10,106 nt of DNA from an uncultured Thiotrichaceae bacterium (GCA_938038645.1 CALHTA010000320.1:1-10106); one strand, 5' to 3'; counted from the stretch's first letter, positions 1 to 7,231 are shown. Notes: generated by a model not told the origin, from the sequence alone. Numbers and translations: made by a program.

Positions 1-467
1 GCTGATTTAATCTGTACTTGATCCAAAGCATCAATTGCTTGGGATTTCGCTTCGTCATCAGACAGCTCAGGATTATGCAATTGCAAAGCTTCAACGATTT
101 GCTCGCCGATGCTAAACACCGGATTGAGCGAAGTCATTGGCTCTTGAAAAATCATAGCAATGCTAGCACCGCGAATGTTACGCAATGCATCATCTTCTAA
201 GGTCAGTAGATCCAGAGCTCCAGAATCATGGCTATTATCGTGATCTTGCCAATCAAATCTAATTGAGCCAGCTGGGTGTGACGCAATTCCTGCTGGCAAC
301 AACTGCATTATCGACAATGCACATATGGATTTTCCACTGCCTGACTCACCCACGAGGCAATACGTTTCACCGCGATTAATGCTAAAGCTAACATCATCGA
401 CCGCCTTCACAACCTTACCGCCACTGTTCAGATAGGTCTTGAGGTTTTGGACTTCCAATAAGCTCAT
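1..467 (-). CDS. Peptide-type ABC transporter ATP-binding protein, N-terminal part (cut by window edge)
   Basis: This is the cytoplasmic ATPase that would power the adjacent permeases for uptake of peptides or similar solutes. It starts with ATG at 467-465 and 155 codons are visible before the left edge. Walker A is GESGSGKS at residues 40-47. The Q-loop region IFQEPMTSLNP is at about 106-116, followed by the VFSIGEQI segment usual for Opp/Dpp/Yej ATPases. The signature motif, Walker B and H-loop lie outside the window. Its ATG overlaps the TGA of the upstream permease gene (ATGA, 464-467), which implies translational coupling. The stretch IAMIFQEPM and the spacing to Walker A recall E. coli YejF, which has two fused ATPase domains; whether this one is fused cannot be seen. 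The family is certain, the substrate is not. Confidence 0.95.
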   Translation of the reverse strand, partial: MSLLEVQNLKTYLNSGGKVVKAVDDVSFSINRGETYCLVGESGSGKSICALSIMQLLPAGIASHPAGSIRFDWQDHDNSHDSGALDLLTLEDDALRNIRGASIAMIFQEPMTSLNPVFSIGEQIVEALQLHNPELSDDEAKSQAIDALDQVQIKS

Positions 468-1648
468 GAAACAACCCCAGCTTTCTTCGAAAGTTGAGGG
501 TCAACTGCATCACGAAGCGCCTCACCCATTAGGTTGTACGAGAAAACAGTGAGGAAAATTGCACCACCAGGGAACACTGCCATCCACCAGTTAAAGACCG
601 AGGACTTCACAGCCTCATTAAGCATGCTCCCCCAAGAAGGAGCCTCAACTGGGCCTAAACCTAAGAAACTTAAGGTAGCCTCCGTTAAAATTGCTGCGGC
701 CACACCAAAACTCGCCACCACCAAAACCGGCGCAATACCGTTAGGTAGCATGTGTCGAAATAAGATCGAACGCAGCGGCAAGCCACTAGCAATAGCCGCC
801 TGAACATAATCCTGTTTGCGCAGTTTTAAGAACTCTGCTCTTATATAGCGGGCATAGCCGGACCATCCCGTCACCCCAATTATTATCATAATGATATAAA
901 CGGATCGCCCAAAAAAAGCGACGAAAGCCAGCAACAAAAACAGCACAGGTATCGCCTCAAATACCTCAACGATCCGCATCCCTATCATATCAAAACGGCC
1001 CGCAAAGTAGCCCATTTGACCACCGATAATGATACCAATGAACATCGATATACCCGTTGCAATAAAGCCAATACTTAATGCAACTCGTGAGGCATGCACC
1101 ATTCGACTCGCTACGTCTGAGCCTGTTGAATCTGTTCCCATTAAGTGAAATGGAGCATCGCTTTCCATTGGCGCTTTTAAACTGTTATCACCAAAGTCGC
1201 GCAAATAATCACTTGGTGAATAAGGTATTGGGGGTAGCACTTGCCAGTCGTATGAGGCTACAACTTCCTTATCTCGGAACTGATCATAGATAATTGTTTT
1301 CGGTGGAGACAAAATTGCCAGCCCAACCAACAGAGCAATTAATGCTGAAGATGCTGCAATCGCAGCTTTAGTCGAAAACTTTAAAGGGATTTTCCAAAGT
1401 AATAAAGTCGCAGTAAAAAGCACCATCAACATCAAATCTTCAGCACTGAGATAACGCAGGATAGGCATCGACAGCTGCCCATTTTCACTAATCAACAGCG
1501 GCATCGTATTAGCAAGGAACGGTGAGAAGCAGGCAACAAAAGCCAAAACAATAACCCATGTCAGCCCTATTCTTGCACCCCACCCAGAAAATGCACTGCT
1601 CAATATCCGACTAGCGTATGAAACGCTTTCTGTTGATCGCTTAGTCAT
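464..1648 (-). CDS. ABC transporter permease, DppC/OppC/YejE type, with extra N-terminal membrane segments
   Basis: This is one of the two inner-membrane channel subunits of a peptide-type importer, 394 residues; DppC/OppC proteins are usually nearer 300. The family signature MGTDSTGSDVASRM is at about 169-182. The EAA loop that docks on the ATPase is at about 278-303 (DYVQAAIASG through HMLPNG). FLGLGPVEAPSWG is at 328-340 and the end is VDPQLSKK. A first hydrophobic segment is at about 26-46, as in the family. Two more at about 70-86 and 95-113 precede the signature. The following loop contains PPIPYSP, which resembles the long periplasmic loop of E. coli YejE as I remember it. The ATG overlaps the end of the other permease gene by 8 nt, with GAGG about 8 nt upstream of it. 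The stop overlaps the ATPase start. Confidence 0.93.
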   Translation of the reverse strand: MTKRSTESVSYASRILSSAFSGWGARIGLTWVIVLAFVACFSPFLANTMPLLISENGQLSMPILRYLSAEDLMLMVLFTATLLLWKIPLKFSTKAAIAASSALIALLVGLAILSPPKTIIYDQFRDKEVVASYDWQVLPPIPYSPSDYLRDFGDNSLKAPMESDAPFHLMGTDSTGSDVASRMVHASRVALSIGFIATGISMFIGIIIGGQMGYFAGRFDMIGMRIVEVFEAIPVLFLLLAFVAFFGRSVYIIMIIIGVTGWSGYARYIRAEFLKLRKQDYVQAAIASGLPLRSILFRHMLPNGIAPVLVVASFGVAAAILTEATLSFLGLGPVEAPSWGSMLNEAVKSSVFNWWMAVFPGGAIFLTVFSYNLMGEALRDAVDPQLSKKAGVVS

Positions 1649-3020
1649 ATTGCACCCTCGGATCTACCAATGTGTACAAAATATCTGAAATCAAATAACC
1701 AATTAAAGTAAGAATCCCTGATATCAAAGTAATCGACAGCACTAGCTCTCTATCACGCGCTTGCACGGCTTCGATAACCAATTTACCCATGCCATCTATT
1801 GAAAAAATCTGCTCAACAATCACCGAACCGGCCAATAGGCTAGGCAGTATCCCTGCTAAGATTGTGATTAGCGGCAACAAACTATTTCTAAACACATGCT
1901 GCCAAAGTACATCTTCCTCAGCGACACCTTTTGCTCTGGCCGTTCTTGCATAATCTGCATTGAGGTTTTCAAGAATTGAGGTGCGCATGATTTTGGCTAA
2001 AGAGGCAAAGCTTGCATAAGAAAGCACAATCGTTGGTAAAATAAGATGCCAAATACGATCAGCTAAGAAACCACTAATGAAGTCGCCCCCTAACATTTGC
2101 ATTGCAAATACTACGGCGACTATCAAGCTAATAATAGAAAACACAATGGTTCTAAATATATCTGAAGCGCTCCGACTCACCAGTACCATTAGCGCAACAA
2201 ATAGCAGCGGCCATATAATCCAATTCGCCCAAATGAATTCTGGATGAGCCGACGCCATCAAACCACCACCCAAAAGGCCAAATAAAGCAGCTATCCCTGT
2301 GCGTAATGAGATATTTTGCAACTTACCAAGCATGGCTCCACCCATTACGCTCAGCAAGCATAATACAAACAACTTTAGAATATCGCTGACTGACGACCAG
2401 TGAGGAAGAAATGGCATTTGATAAGCTTCACTGGAGCTTAGTCCACTCGTTGGGAACCATTGCCAGTGCTGGATACTGGCAAAAAAGCCGATTAACAGAA
2501 CCCCTACCAGCATTGAGGGTAGCGACCAGAGCGCCAGCATAATGACATTGGAGCTGACATCAAAACGTCCACCCCTGTCTCGAGCAGCATTCATTCCGAC
2601 GACAATCGCGATAAAATAAATGAGCGGGATAGTGATTACATTGAGCAGTAAAGTAATTGGCAAGCGGTCTTTGATGATATCGATTACTGACTGACCGAAG
2701 AATATACTTTCCCCTAGATCCGAGCCTTTTGTGAAAGAGAATCCTTTTATCTTTCTATCATCGTCATACTCGAAACCAATTGGAGAAACGTTATTTAACC
2801 AACGCAAATATTGCAGGGGCGCAGGATCATCCAAGCCATAGCGCTTGTTGTAATAATCAATTCTGGCCTGCTTTTGCTCTGGTTTAAGATCGGCTCCGCC
2901 TACCAAAGCTGCACCGGTTAACCCGCCTGGTGACATCGCCATAATCGTAAACACTACCAAGGTGATTCCAAACAAGGTTGGAATCATGAGCAGCAACCTT
3001 CTCAGCAAATAGATCAGCAT
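1641..3020 (-). CDS. ABC transporter permease, DppB/OppB/YejB type, with a large hydrophobic insertion
   Basis: This is the partner channel subunit of the importer, 459 residues; DppB/OppB is usually about 300-340 and E. coli YejB 364. The N-terminus YLLRRLLLMIPTLFGI is the classic start of this family, followed by APGG-like MSPGGLTG. The core helices around 120-142 and 158-182 and the motif WFPTSGL (188-194) are typical. The family normally goes on directly to a segment like WHLILPTIVLS, but here that lies at about 324-334. Roughly 105 residues (about 208-315) with four hydrophobic stretches sit in between. The EAA loop is at about 356-384 (DYARTARAKGV through HVFRNSLLPL). The protein ends LVDPRVQYD, as in YejB (LVDPRI). 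The gene begins 16 nt after the binding-protein stop, with GAGG 10 nt before the ATG. Confidence 0.93.
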   Translation of the reverse strand: MLIYLLRRLLLMIPTLFGITLVVFTIMAMSPGGLTGAALVGGADLKPEQKQARIDYYNKRYGLDDPAPLQYLRWLNNVSPIGFEYDDDRKIKGFSFTKGSDLGESIFFGQSVIDIIKDRLPITLLLNVITIPLIYFIAIVVGMNAARDRGGRFDVSSNVIMLALWSLPSMLVGVLLIGFFASIQHWQWFPTSGLSSSEAYQMPFLPHWSSVSDILKLFVLCLLSVMGGAMLGKLQNISLRTGIAALFGLLGGGLMASAHPEFIWANWIIWPLLFVALMVLVSRSASDIFRTIVFSIISLIVAVVFAMQMLGGDFISGFLADRIWHLILPTIVLSYASFASLAKIMRTSILENLNADYARTARAKGVAEEDVLWQHVFRNSLLPLITILAGILPSLLAGSVIVEQIFSIDGMGKLVIEAVQARDRELVLSITLISGILTLIGYLISDILYTLVDPRVQYD

Positions 3021-3036
3021 AGGGTAGCGACCTCAA

Positions 3037-4980
3037 TCACTGATATTTTTGCAGCGCTTTTGGCACATAAATTTCATAAGGCTGGAAGTTTAGATTCAAC
3101 CCCATCTTGGTTAGCTCAAGGTTTTTAATACGCTTATCCACGAACACTAACGACTTACTTCGCTTAAGGAAGGTATAAGGCTGTTCATCAAAAAAGACAC
3201 CTTCCGCCTGCTGCCAAATTGCCATTCGCTTAGCTTCATCCACTTCTACCCTAGCCTTTTCGATTAAGGCATCAAGCGCAGGGCTTTCATAGTTGATGAA
3301 GTTATTCCCGTTAGTTTTGGTTTGCGAGCTATGGAACATTTGATACACATCTGTCTCCAAACCACTCGTCCAACCTAATACGGTGGCATCGAAGTTTTTC
3401 TGATCCAATCGCTCCAACATAACAGACCATTCTGTTGGATCTGGCACCAACTGAACTCCTGCTTTTGCAAACATATCCTTAAATAAAAGCACTAAACGTT
3501 TCGTGTCGTCACTTCCTTCTGCGTACATCAGCTTAAAGCTAAAGGCTTCACCGGATTCATCTTCTAGAAGACCATCGTTATTGCGATCTTCATAACCGGC
3601 TTCTTTTAACAAGGCTTTAGCTTTTGTCACATCTGCCTTACGTGGTTTCAGTGCAGGGTCATGCTGCTTACTTCTGGGACTGAATGGGCTGATCGCAGGC
3701 TCTGCATAACCGCGGTAAATATCGCGGATCATCACTTCTCGATCCACTAGATAAGTCATTGCCTGCCTGACGCGTTTATCAGCAAAACGGGTTTTATCTT
3801 CTCCAAGTTTTTGGTTCCAACCAATATAACTGTAGCCCGCAACTGGGCTCATGTACTCCAAGTTTTGACTCTTACCCATTATCTGCTCATCTTTAAGCAG
3901 CTTGTCGTATTCAACAGGTCTAGCTGAGTAGACATCAATGTCGCCATTCCGATACGTCGTTAATCTTGCACTATCGTTTTGTATGACGCGCCAAACCAAT
4001 TTATCAAAGGTCGGCTGCACCGCTCCCCAATAACGAGGGTTGCGTACTAATTCAATTGCACCCTGATCAGACGTCCACGACTTAGGATCAGCTAACCGAT
4101 AAGGGCCAGAACCAATTAGCAACCCCTTAGACTCGTTAAACTCTTCACCTTTAGTCATGTACTCTTCATAGAAGTGCTTAGCCAGAATGGACATTCCACC
4201 CGCTAATCCTAATGCCTCAAAGTAAGGCTCTTTAAATTTGTAAATAACTTCATATGGGCCGTTGGCTTCTACACTCTTGAGCTTTTCATAATAAGCGCGC
4301 TCACCCGGAGCTTTGATTGCCTCATTCATCATAAACTCGTAGCTAAACACAAGGTCTTCGGAAGTTAGGGGTTTGCCATCTGAGAAAACCACATTGGTAT
4401 TTAGCTGAAAAGTTATGGTTAAACCGTCCTCACTGATTTGCCAACTCTTAGCAACGAGGCCTTCCCAATTTAAGGTATCTGGGTTTCGAGTTAGCAATGA
4501 CTCCAGTACATTCTGCTGAACATCACTGGCGTAGGAGTCACTGGAAACTAGAGGGGTAATGGTTTTGACCGTGCTTTGAAACGAGGTAACTTTCCAATCA
4601 CCTTGGGCGAAATCTTCTTTTTGGGACGCAGAATAGGCTCGTCTAAACGATTCAGAAACAGGGCTGTTCTTCACTTCCGCAACAGAACTGCTATTACTTG
4701 CAACCTGCTCTGCTTGTTTTTTAGTAGACTGGACCACCGACGTACCCATAGCAGCAGGAGCTGCTTGGACCATGACTTTATCATTCAAGGATTGCTGAAG
4801 CTTCGAAACAGAAACCCTGACATCTTGGACATCTTTGGCTTGCTCCGATACTGATACTTGCATCTCCCGCAATTTATTCCATTGCCGGTCGACTTGATAC
4901 ATGACAAGTATCAACAGTAGTATAATTAGGGAAAGTAGGACGTAGAATATTATATCGCGGGAATTTAATTTTTTCTGCAT
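3037..4980 (-). CDS. Family 5 extracellular solute-binding protein, membrane-anchored
   Basis: This is the periplasmic capture protein of the importer, 647 residues. The N-terminus has no lipobox and no clear signal peptidase site. Residues 9-28 form a strongly hydrophobic helix, followed by a charged, heptad-like stretch at about 30-68 and then an Ala/Ser/Val-rich linker to about 110. The SBP_bac_5 domain fills about 125-640. Family hallmarks are FSDGKPLTSEDLVFSYEF (199-216), GSGPYRL (290-296), the RNPRYWG segment (313-319), the DKRVRQAMTYLVDRE segment (401-415) and the AGYEDRNNDGLLEDESGE segment (471-488). The anchor helix supports this ATG, since the next Met (residue 27) would destroy it. 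I see no strong Shine-Dalgarno before it. The family favours peptides, but other solutes (opines, metal complexes, sugars) are possible. Confidence 0.93.
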   Translation of the reverse strand: MQKKLNSRDIIFYVLLSLIILLLILVMYQVDRQWNKLREMQVSVSEQAKDVQDVRVSVSKLQQSLNDKVMVQAAPAAMGTSVVQSTKKQAEQVASNSSSVAEVKNSPVSESFRRAYSASQKEDFAQGDWKVTSFQSTVKTITPLVSSDSYASDVQQNVLESLLTRNPDTLNWEGLVAKSWQISEDGLTITFQLNTNVVFSDGKPLTSEDLVFSYEFMMNEAIKAPGERAYYEKLKSVEANGPYEVIYKFKEPYFEALGLAGGMSILAKHFYEEYMTKGEEFNESKGLLIGSGPYRLADPKSWTSDQGAIELVRNPRYWGAVQPTFDKLVWRVIQNDSARLTTYRNGDIDVYSARPVEYDKLLKDEQIMGKSQNLEYMSPVAGYSYIGWNQKLGEDKTRFADKRVRQAMTYLVDREVMIRDIYRGYAEPAISPFSPRSKQHDPALKPRKADVTKAKALLKEAGYEDRNNDGLLEDESGEAFSFKLMYAEGSDDTKRLVLLFKDMFAKAGVQLVPDPTEWSVMLERLDQKNFDATVLGWTSGLETDVYQMFHSSQTKTNGNNFINYESPALDALIEKARVEVDEAKRMAIWQQAEGVFFDEQPYTFLKRSKSLVFVDKRIKNLELTKMGLNLNFQPYEIYVPKALQKYQ

Positions 4981-5006
4981 GGCAACTAGCTACACCGAAT
5001 TATTTG

Positions 5007-5020
5007 TATAGCTCACTATA
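5007..5020. repeat. Short inverted repeat overlapping the candidate -10 element
   Basis: TATAG, a 4-base spacer (CTCA) and CTATA form a perfect 5-bp inverted repeat. It covers the possible -10 box of the transporter promoter. It could be an operator half-site pair or chance in AT-rich DNA. Confidence 0.3.
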
Positions 5021-5044
5021 ACCAGCTTAAGTAAAATTTTCCAA
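5015..5044 (-). promoter_or_regulatory. Possible sigma-70 promoter for the ABC importer genes
   Basis: On the minus strand TTGGAA (5039-5044) and TATAGT (5015-5020) are separated by 18 bases, 35 nt upstream of the binding-protein ATG. The match to consensus is moderate. I see no terminator in the 83-nt gap after the porin stop, so read-through from the porin gene is equally possible. Confidence 0.35.
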
Positions 5045-5063
5045 CAAACTCGAGACAGAATGT

Positions 5064-6020
5064 CTACCAGTTAAGGCGAACACCAATAGAATTGGTTTGT
5101 GACGCTTCATCATCCCCACCAAACAAGGGTGCTACCAGTGATGATGAATCATAATTTTTTTGGCTGTGACTAATAAATACCGAAGTAGAATCACTCAAGC
5201 TGTAGCCAGCCTCCAAAGATAGTGCTTTGTAATCGCGACCAAGACTTACATCATCACCTTTAATGCCAACACTTTTATTATCAAAGCCAATAATCCCGTA
5301 TTGCCCAACAACATAGGCCTTAGGCGTTAGCTTATATTTAGCACCCACCATAAATGACATTGAGTCAGAGTTAACTTCATCTTCTAAAGGGCTGTCACCT
5401 ACTTCGAATTTTTCAGCAACCAAATCAAGCCTTATTCTACTGTTATTGCGGCTTTTATAGGTAACTCGTCCTTTTAGAGTTCCTTGATTAGCTGGCGTGC
5501 GCTGATAAGCGATCGCAGCTTCATAGGGACCTTGCTGGGTGTTTAACAACAAACCCATCGAGTCATCCTCGGCATCGTCACTTGCTGCACCATATTGCGC
5601 TGCAAGGCCAACAGAGCCTGACTTTTGCATGTAAGTAATTGACCGTCTTACACTTTCATCGCCACGCATTATCAAGTCATAAGCACCTTCAACCTTATGT
5701 TGATCTGCATCTGACGTAGCTAGGGCATCTAGTGAGTCATGATAGCCTGCACGTACTTCACCGAACTCACCAGCAACACCAACCCAAGCCTTTCTGGTGG
5801 ATAAATCGGCTTCCGGTCTCTCTAAGAAATTGTACTTTGAACCACCGACTTGATATCTGCCTTTAAGTGAATGACCAAGGTCATACTCACCGAGCAACTC
5901 AAGGGTAGAACCACTGTTTAATTGAAGGCTTGAATCAAGATCTGAAAGGTCGCTAGCGTTCGCTGCTACATGAAACGTAGCAAGACATGATAATGCACAT
6001 GAAGTTATTATTTTTTTCAT
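5064..6020 (-). CDS. Outer-membrane porin (Gram-negative general porin family)
   Basis: This is a beta-barrel channel for small hydrophilic solutes in the outer membrane, 318 residues. The signal peptide is MKKIITSCALSCLATFHVAANA, with an AxA-type cleavage (ANA) after residue 22. The conserved porin strand-turn motif RKAWVGVAGEFGEVRAGYHD is at 76-95, close to the family pattern of GLkg.fG..r.Gr. Alternating strand-like segments fill the rest. The C-terminus SIGVRLNW fits a barrel-assembly signal, although the last residue is Trp rather than the usual Phe. At about 296 mature residues it is on the small side for 16-stranded porins. ATG at 6020 is chosen over an in-frame GTG one codon upstream, because AAGGG at 6029-6033 is then 8 nt away. 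It lies between rpsI and the peptide importer, on the same strand as both. Confidence 0.88.
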   Translation of the reverse strand: MKKIITSCALSCLATFHVAANASDLSDLDSSLQLNSGSTLELLGEYDLGHSLKGRYQVGGSKYNFLERPEADLSTRKAWVGVAGEFGEVRAGYHDSLDALATSDADQHKVEGAYDLIMRGDESVRRSITYMQKSGSVGLAAQYGAASDDAEDDSMGLLLNTQQGPYEAAIAYQRTPANQGTLKGRVTYKSRNNSRIRLDLVAEKFEVGDSPLEDEVNSDSMSFMVGAKYKLTPKAYVVGQYGIIGFDNKSVGIKGDDVSLGRDYKALSLEAGYSLSDSTSVFISHSQKNYDSSSLVAPLFGGDDEASQTNSIGVRLNW

Positions 6021-6069
6021 CACAACTGCCCTTATGAACTGCGAAACACCCTAACGGTGACACGTTTTA

Positions 6070-6098
6070 ATACTAACTTCAGTGTTGTTTAAATGCAA
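6070..6098 (-). promoter_or_regulatory. Candidate porin promoter
   Basis: On the minus strand TTGCAT (6093-6098) and TAGTAT (6070-6075) are separated by 17 bases, about 50 nt upstream of the porin ATG. Spacing is ideal but both boxes are imperfect, so an activator may be involved. The rpsI terminator just upstream (6141-6170) implies that the porin needs its own promoter. Confidence 0.4.
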
Positions 6099-6101
6099 CA
6101 A

Positions 6102-6115
6102 CGTTCATACGAACG
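6102..6115. repeat. Inverted repeat CGTTC-N4-GAACG upstream of the porin promoter
   Basis: CGTTC and GAACG flank a 4-base spacer (ATAC), starting 4 bases upstream of the candidate porin -35 box. The position suits an activator or repressor site. The arms are only 5 bp, so chance is not excluded. Confidence 0.3.
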
Positions 6116-6140
6116 GCGAAAATGTTAATAAATTAGCAAC

Positions 6141-6170
6141 AAAAAAGGCGACTGCAATGCAGTCGCCTTT
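6141..6170 (-). terminator. Intrinsic terminator of the rplM-rpsI operon
   Basis: Reading the minus strand, AAAGGCGACTGCA (from 6170) pairs with TGCAGTCGCCTTT around a single central base, in practice a GC-rich stem of about 11 bp with a small loop. The stem ends in a run of six T. It starts 20 nt after the rpsI stop codon. The opposite strand has only three T after the stem, so it should act mainly on minus-strand transcription. Confidence 0.93.
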
Positions 6171-6190
6171 CTGTAAGCAGTAAAAGCTGA

Positions 6191-6583
6191 TTAACGCTTC
6201 GAGAACTGAGTCGCCTTACGTGCTTTATGTAGGCCAACTTTCTTACGCTCAACTTTACGTGCATCGCGAGTAAGGAAGCCGTGTTTCTTAAGTGTGTCAC
6301 GGTGAGCTTCGTTAAACTCTAACAATGCTCTAGCGATACCTAGACGAATCGCGCCGGCTTGACCACTATCTCCACCACCTTTAACAGTGACGTTTATGTC
6401 AAAGCTTTCAACAGAGTCAGTAGCATCAAGCGGCTGGCGAACAACCATGCGAGATGTTTCGCGACCGAAATACTCATCGATAGCCAACTTATTGATAGTA
6501 ATGCTTCCTGCACCAGTCTTCATGAAGACGCGTGCTGAAGAAGACTTTCGACGACCTGTTCCGTAATATTGTGTATCAGCCAT
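6191..6583 (-). CDS. rpsI: 30S ribosomal protein S9
   Basis: This is small-subunit protein S9, whose C-terminal tail reaches the P-site tRNA in the 30S head. It has 130 residues, the same as E. coli. Diagnostic segments are [15 protein letters not shown] (6-20), [15 protein letters not shown] (38-52), [17 protein letters not shown] (67-83), [18 protein letters not shown] (104-121) and the terminal QFSKR, ending in the conserved Arg that contacts tRNA. It lies 28 nt downstream of rplM in the standard gammaproteobacterial order. AGAGAA lies about 8 nt before its ATG as a weak ribosome-binding site. It is followed by a strong terminator. I see nothing unusual in it. Confidence 0.99.
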   Translation of the reverse strand: MADTQYYGTGRRKSSSARVFMKTGAGSITINKLAIDEYFGRETSRMVVRQPLDATDSVESFDINVTVKGGGDSGQAGAIRLGIARALLEFNEAHRDTLKKHGFLTRDARKVERKKVGLHKARKATQFSKR

Positions 6584-6611
6584 TGATCCGATTCTCTAAA
6601 CTAATTTTGTT

Positions 6612-7040
6612 TTAAACTTCTAAAGTAACGGGCTTCTGAGCGTGATGATTATGCTCTGGGCCTGCGTATACTTTAAGTTTGCGATACATGTCACGACCTA
6701 GTGGGCCTTTAGGCAACATGCCTTTAACCGCTAGTTCAATGATTCGCTCTGGGCGCTGAGCCTGAAGCTTATCAAAGGTGATTGACTTTAGGTTACCAAT
6801 ATAGCCAGTGTGTCTATAGTAAACCTTATCAGTAAATTTCTTACCCGTTACTGCAACCTTCTCAGCATTGATAACGACAATGTAGTCGCCTGTATCAATG
6901 TGTGGCGTGTAAATAGGCTTGTGCTTGCCGCGTAAACGTGAGGCAATTTCGCTAGCTAGTCGACCTAACGCTTTACCTTCAGCATCTACGACAAACCACT
7001 CGCGCTTAACCTCTGACGGCTTTGCACTATAAGTTCCCAT
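6612..7040 (-). CDS. rplM: 50S ribosomal protein L13
   Basis: This is an early-assembling 23S rRNA-binding protein of the large subunit, 142 residues, the same length as in E. coli. Diagnostic segments are [19 protein letters not shown] (44-62), [14 protein letters not shown] (72-85), [21 protein letters not shown] (107-127) and HNHHAQKP (130-137). The ATG at 7040 is preceded by GGAG (7048-7051) with a 7-nt spacer. It is the first gene of the rplM-rpsI operon. In E. coli, L13 represses its own operon through the mRNA leader. The leader here contains a hairpin (7090-7106) that could serve the same purpose, though I cannot show homology of the two structures. Confidence 0.99.
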   Translation of the reverse strand: MGTYSAKPSEVKREWFVVDAEGKALGRLASEIASRLRGKHKPIYTPHIDTGDYIVVINAEKVAVTGKKFTDKVYYRHTGYIGNLKSITFDKLQAQRPERIIELAVKGMLPKGPLGRDMYRKLKVYAGPEHNHHAQKPVTLEV

Positions 7041-7089
7041 GTCAATTCTCCAGGAATGAAGCTAATTCTGTGTAGTATTGAATGTGTGC

Positions 7090-7106
7090 TTAGACCAAAG
7101 GTCTAA
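7090..7106 (-). promoter_or_regulatory. Leader hairpin of rplM, a candidate L13 operator
   Basis: TTAGACC, three bases and GGTCTAA form a perfect 7-bp inverted repeat. It should lie inside the rplM 5' leader, about 15-30 nt after the predicted transcription start and about 50 nt before the ATG. It lacks a T-run and so is not a terminator. An RNA hairpin for autogenous control by L13 is the simplest reading; a DNA operator is the alternative. Confidence 0.45.
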
Positions 7107-7126
7107 TCAAATTCAAAGAACGCGGT

Positions 7127-7155
7127 ATTCTAGGTTAATCACTTCAGAGACTCAA
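7127..7155 (-). promoter_or_regulatory. Sigma-70 promoter of rplM-rpsI
   Basis: On the minus strand TTGAGT (7150-7155) and TAGAAT (7127-7132) are exactly 17 bases apart. Two A-tracts (complement of 7160-7165 and 7169-7173) lie just upstream of the -35 and could act as an UP element. The bases after the -10 are GC-rich (ACCGCG), the discriminator type linked to ppGpp/DksA control of ribosomal genes. Start would be near 7120, giving a leader of about 80 nt. Confidence 0.75.
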
Positions 7156-7231
7156 GTGCTTTTTTGGCTTTTTCTCACCGTCGAAGCACGCATGACAAGG
7201 CAGCAATAGGTACCGTGAATCCAAAGCATAA

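Noticed and set aside
18..200. Short plus-strand open frame at the left edge
   Set aside because: It lies antisense to the ABC ATPase coding sequence, which has Walker A and Q-loop motifs.
534..803. Open frame on the plus strand inside the second permease (also 1078-1293 and 4576-4854)
   Set aside because: Each lies antisense within a clearly real transporter gene, has no recognisable domain, and looks like a shadow frame.
3511..3570. EF-hand-like calcium loop (DRNNDGLLED) in the binding protein
   Set aside because: A GDGxxD-like segment at this place is a common family 5 feature, and the 12th-position Glu of a true EF-hand loop is absent.
5997..6020. Lipobox-like ITSC at the N-terminus of the porin
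   Set aside because: The Cys is residue 8, with no hydrophobic stretch before it. A normal AxA cleavage site follows at residue 22.
6018..6023. GTG one codon before the porin ATG as the start
   Set aside because: ATG at 6020 has AAGGG at an 8-nt spacing and begins a normal MKK signal peptide. The GTG adds only one residue.
6141..6170. Bidirectional terminator also acting on the plus strand
   Set aside because: Only three T follow the stem on the plus strand, and there is no plus-strand gene just upstream that would need it.
7090..7106. FadR operator for fadE
   Set aside because: The palindrome has GACC...GGTC, the inverse orientation to the FadR pattern GGTC...GACC, and lies about 190 nt upstream of the TTG start.
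7156..7175. T-runs at 7160-7173 as a plus-strand terminator
   Set aside because: No GC-rich stem precedes them. On the minus strand they are better read as A-tracts upstream of the rplM -35 box.
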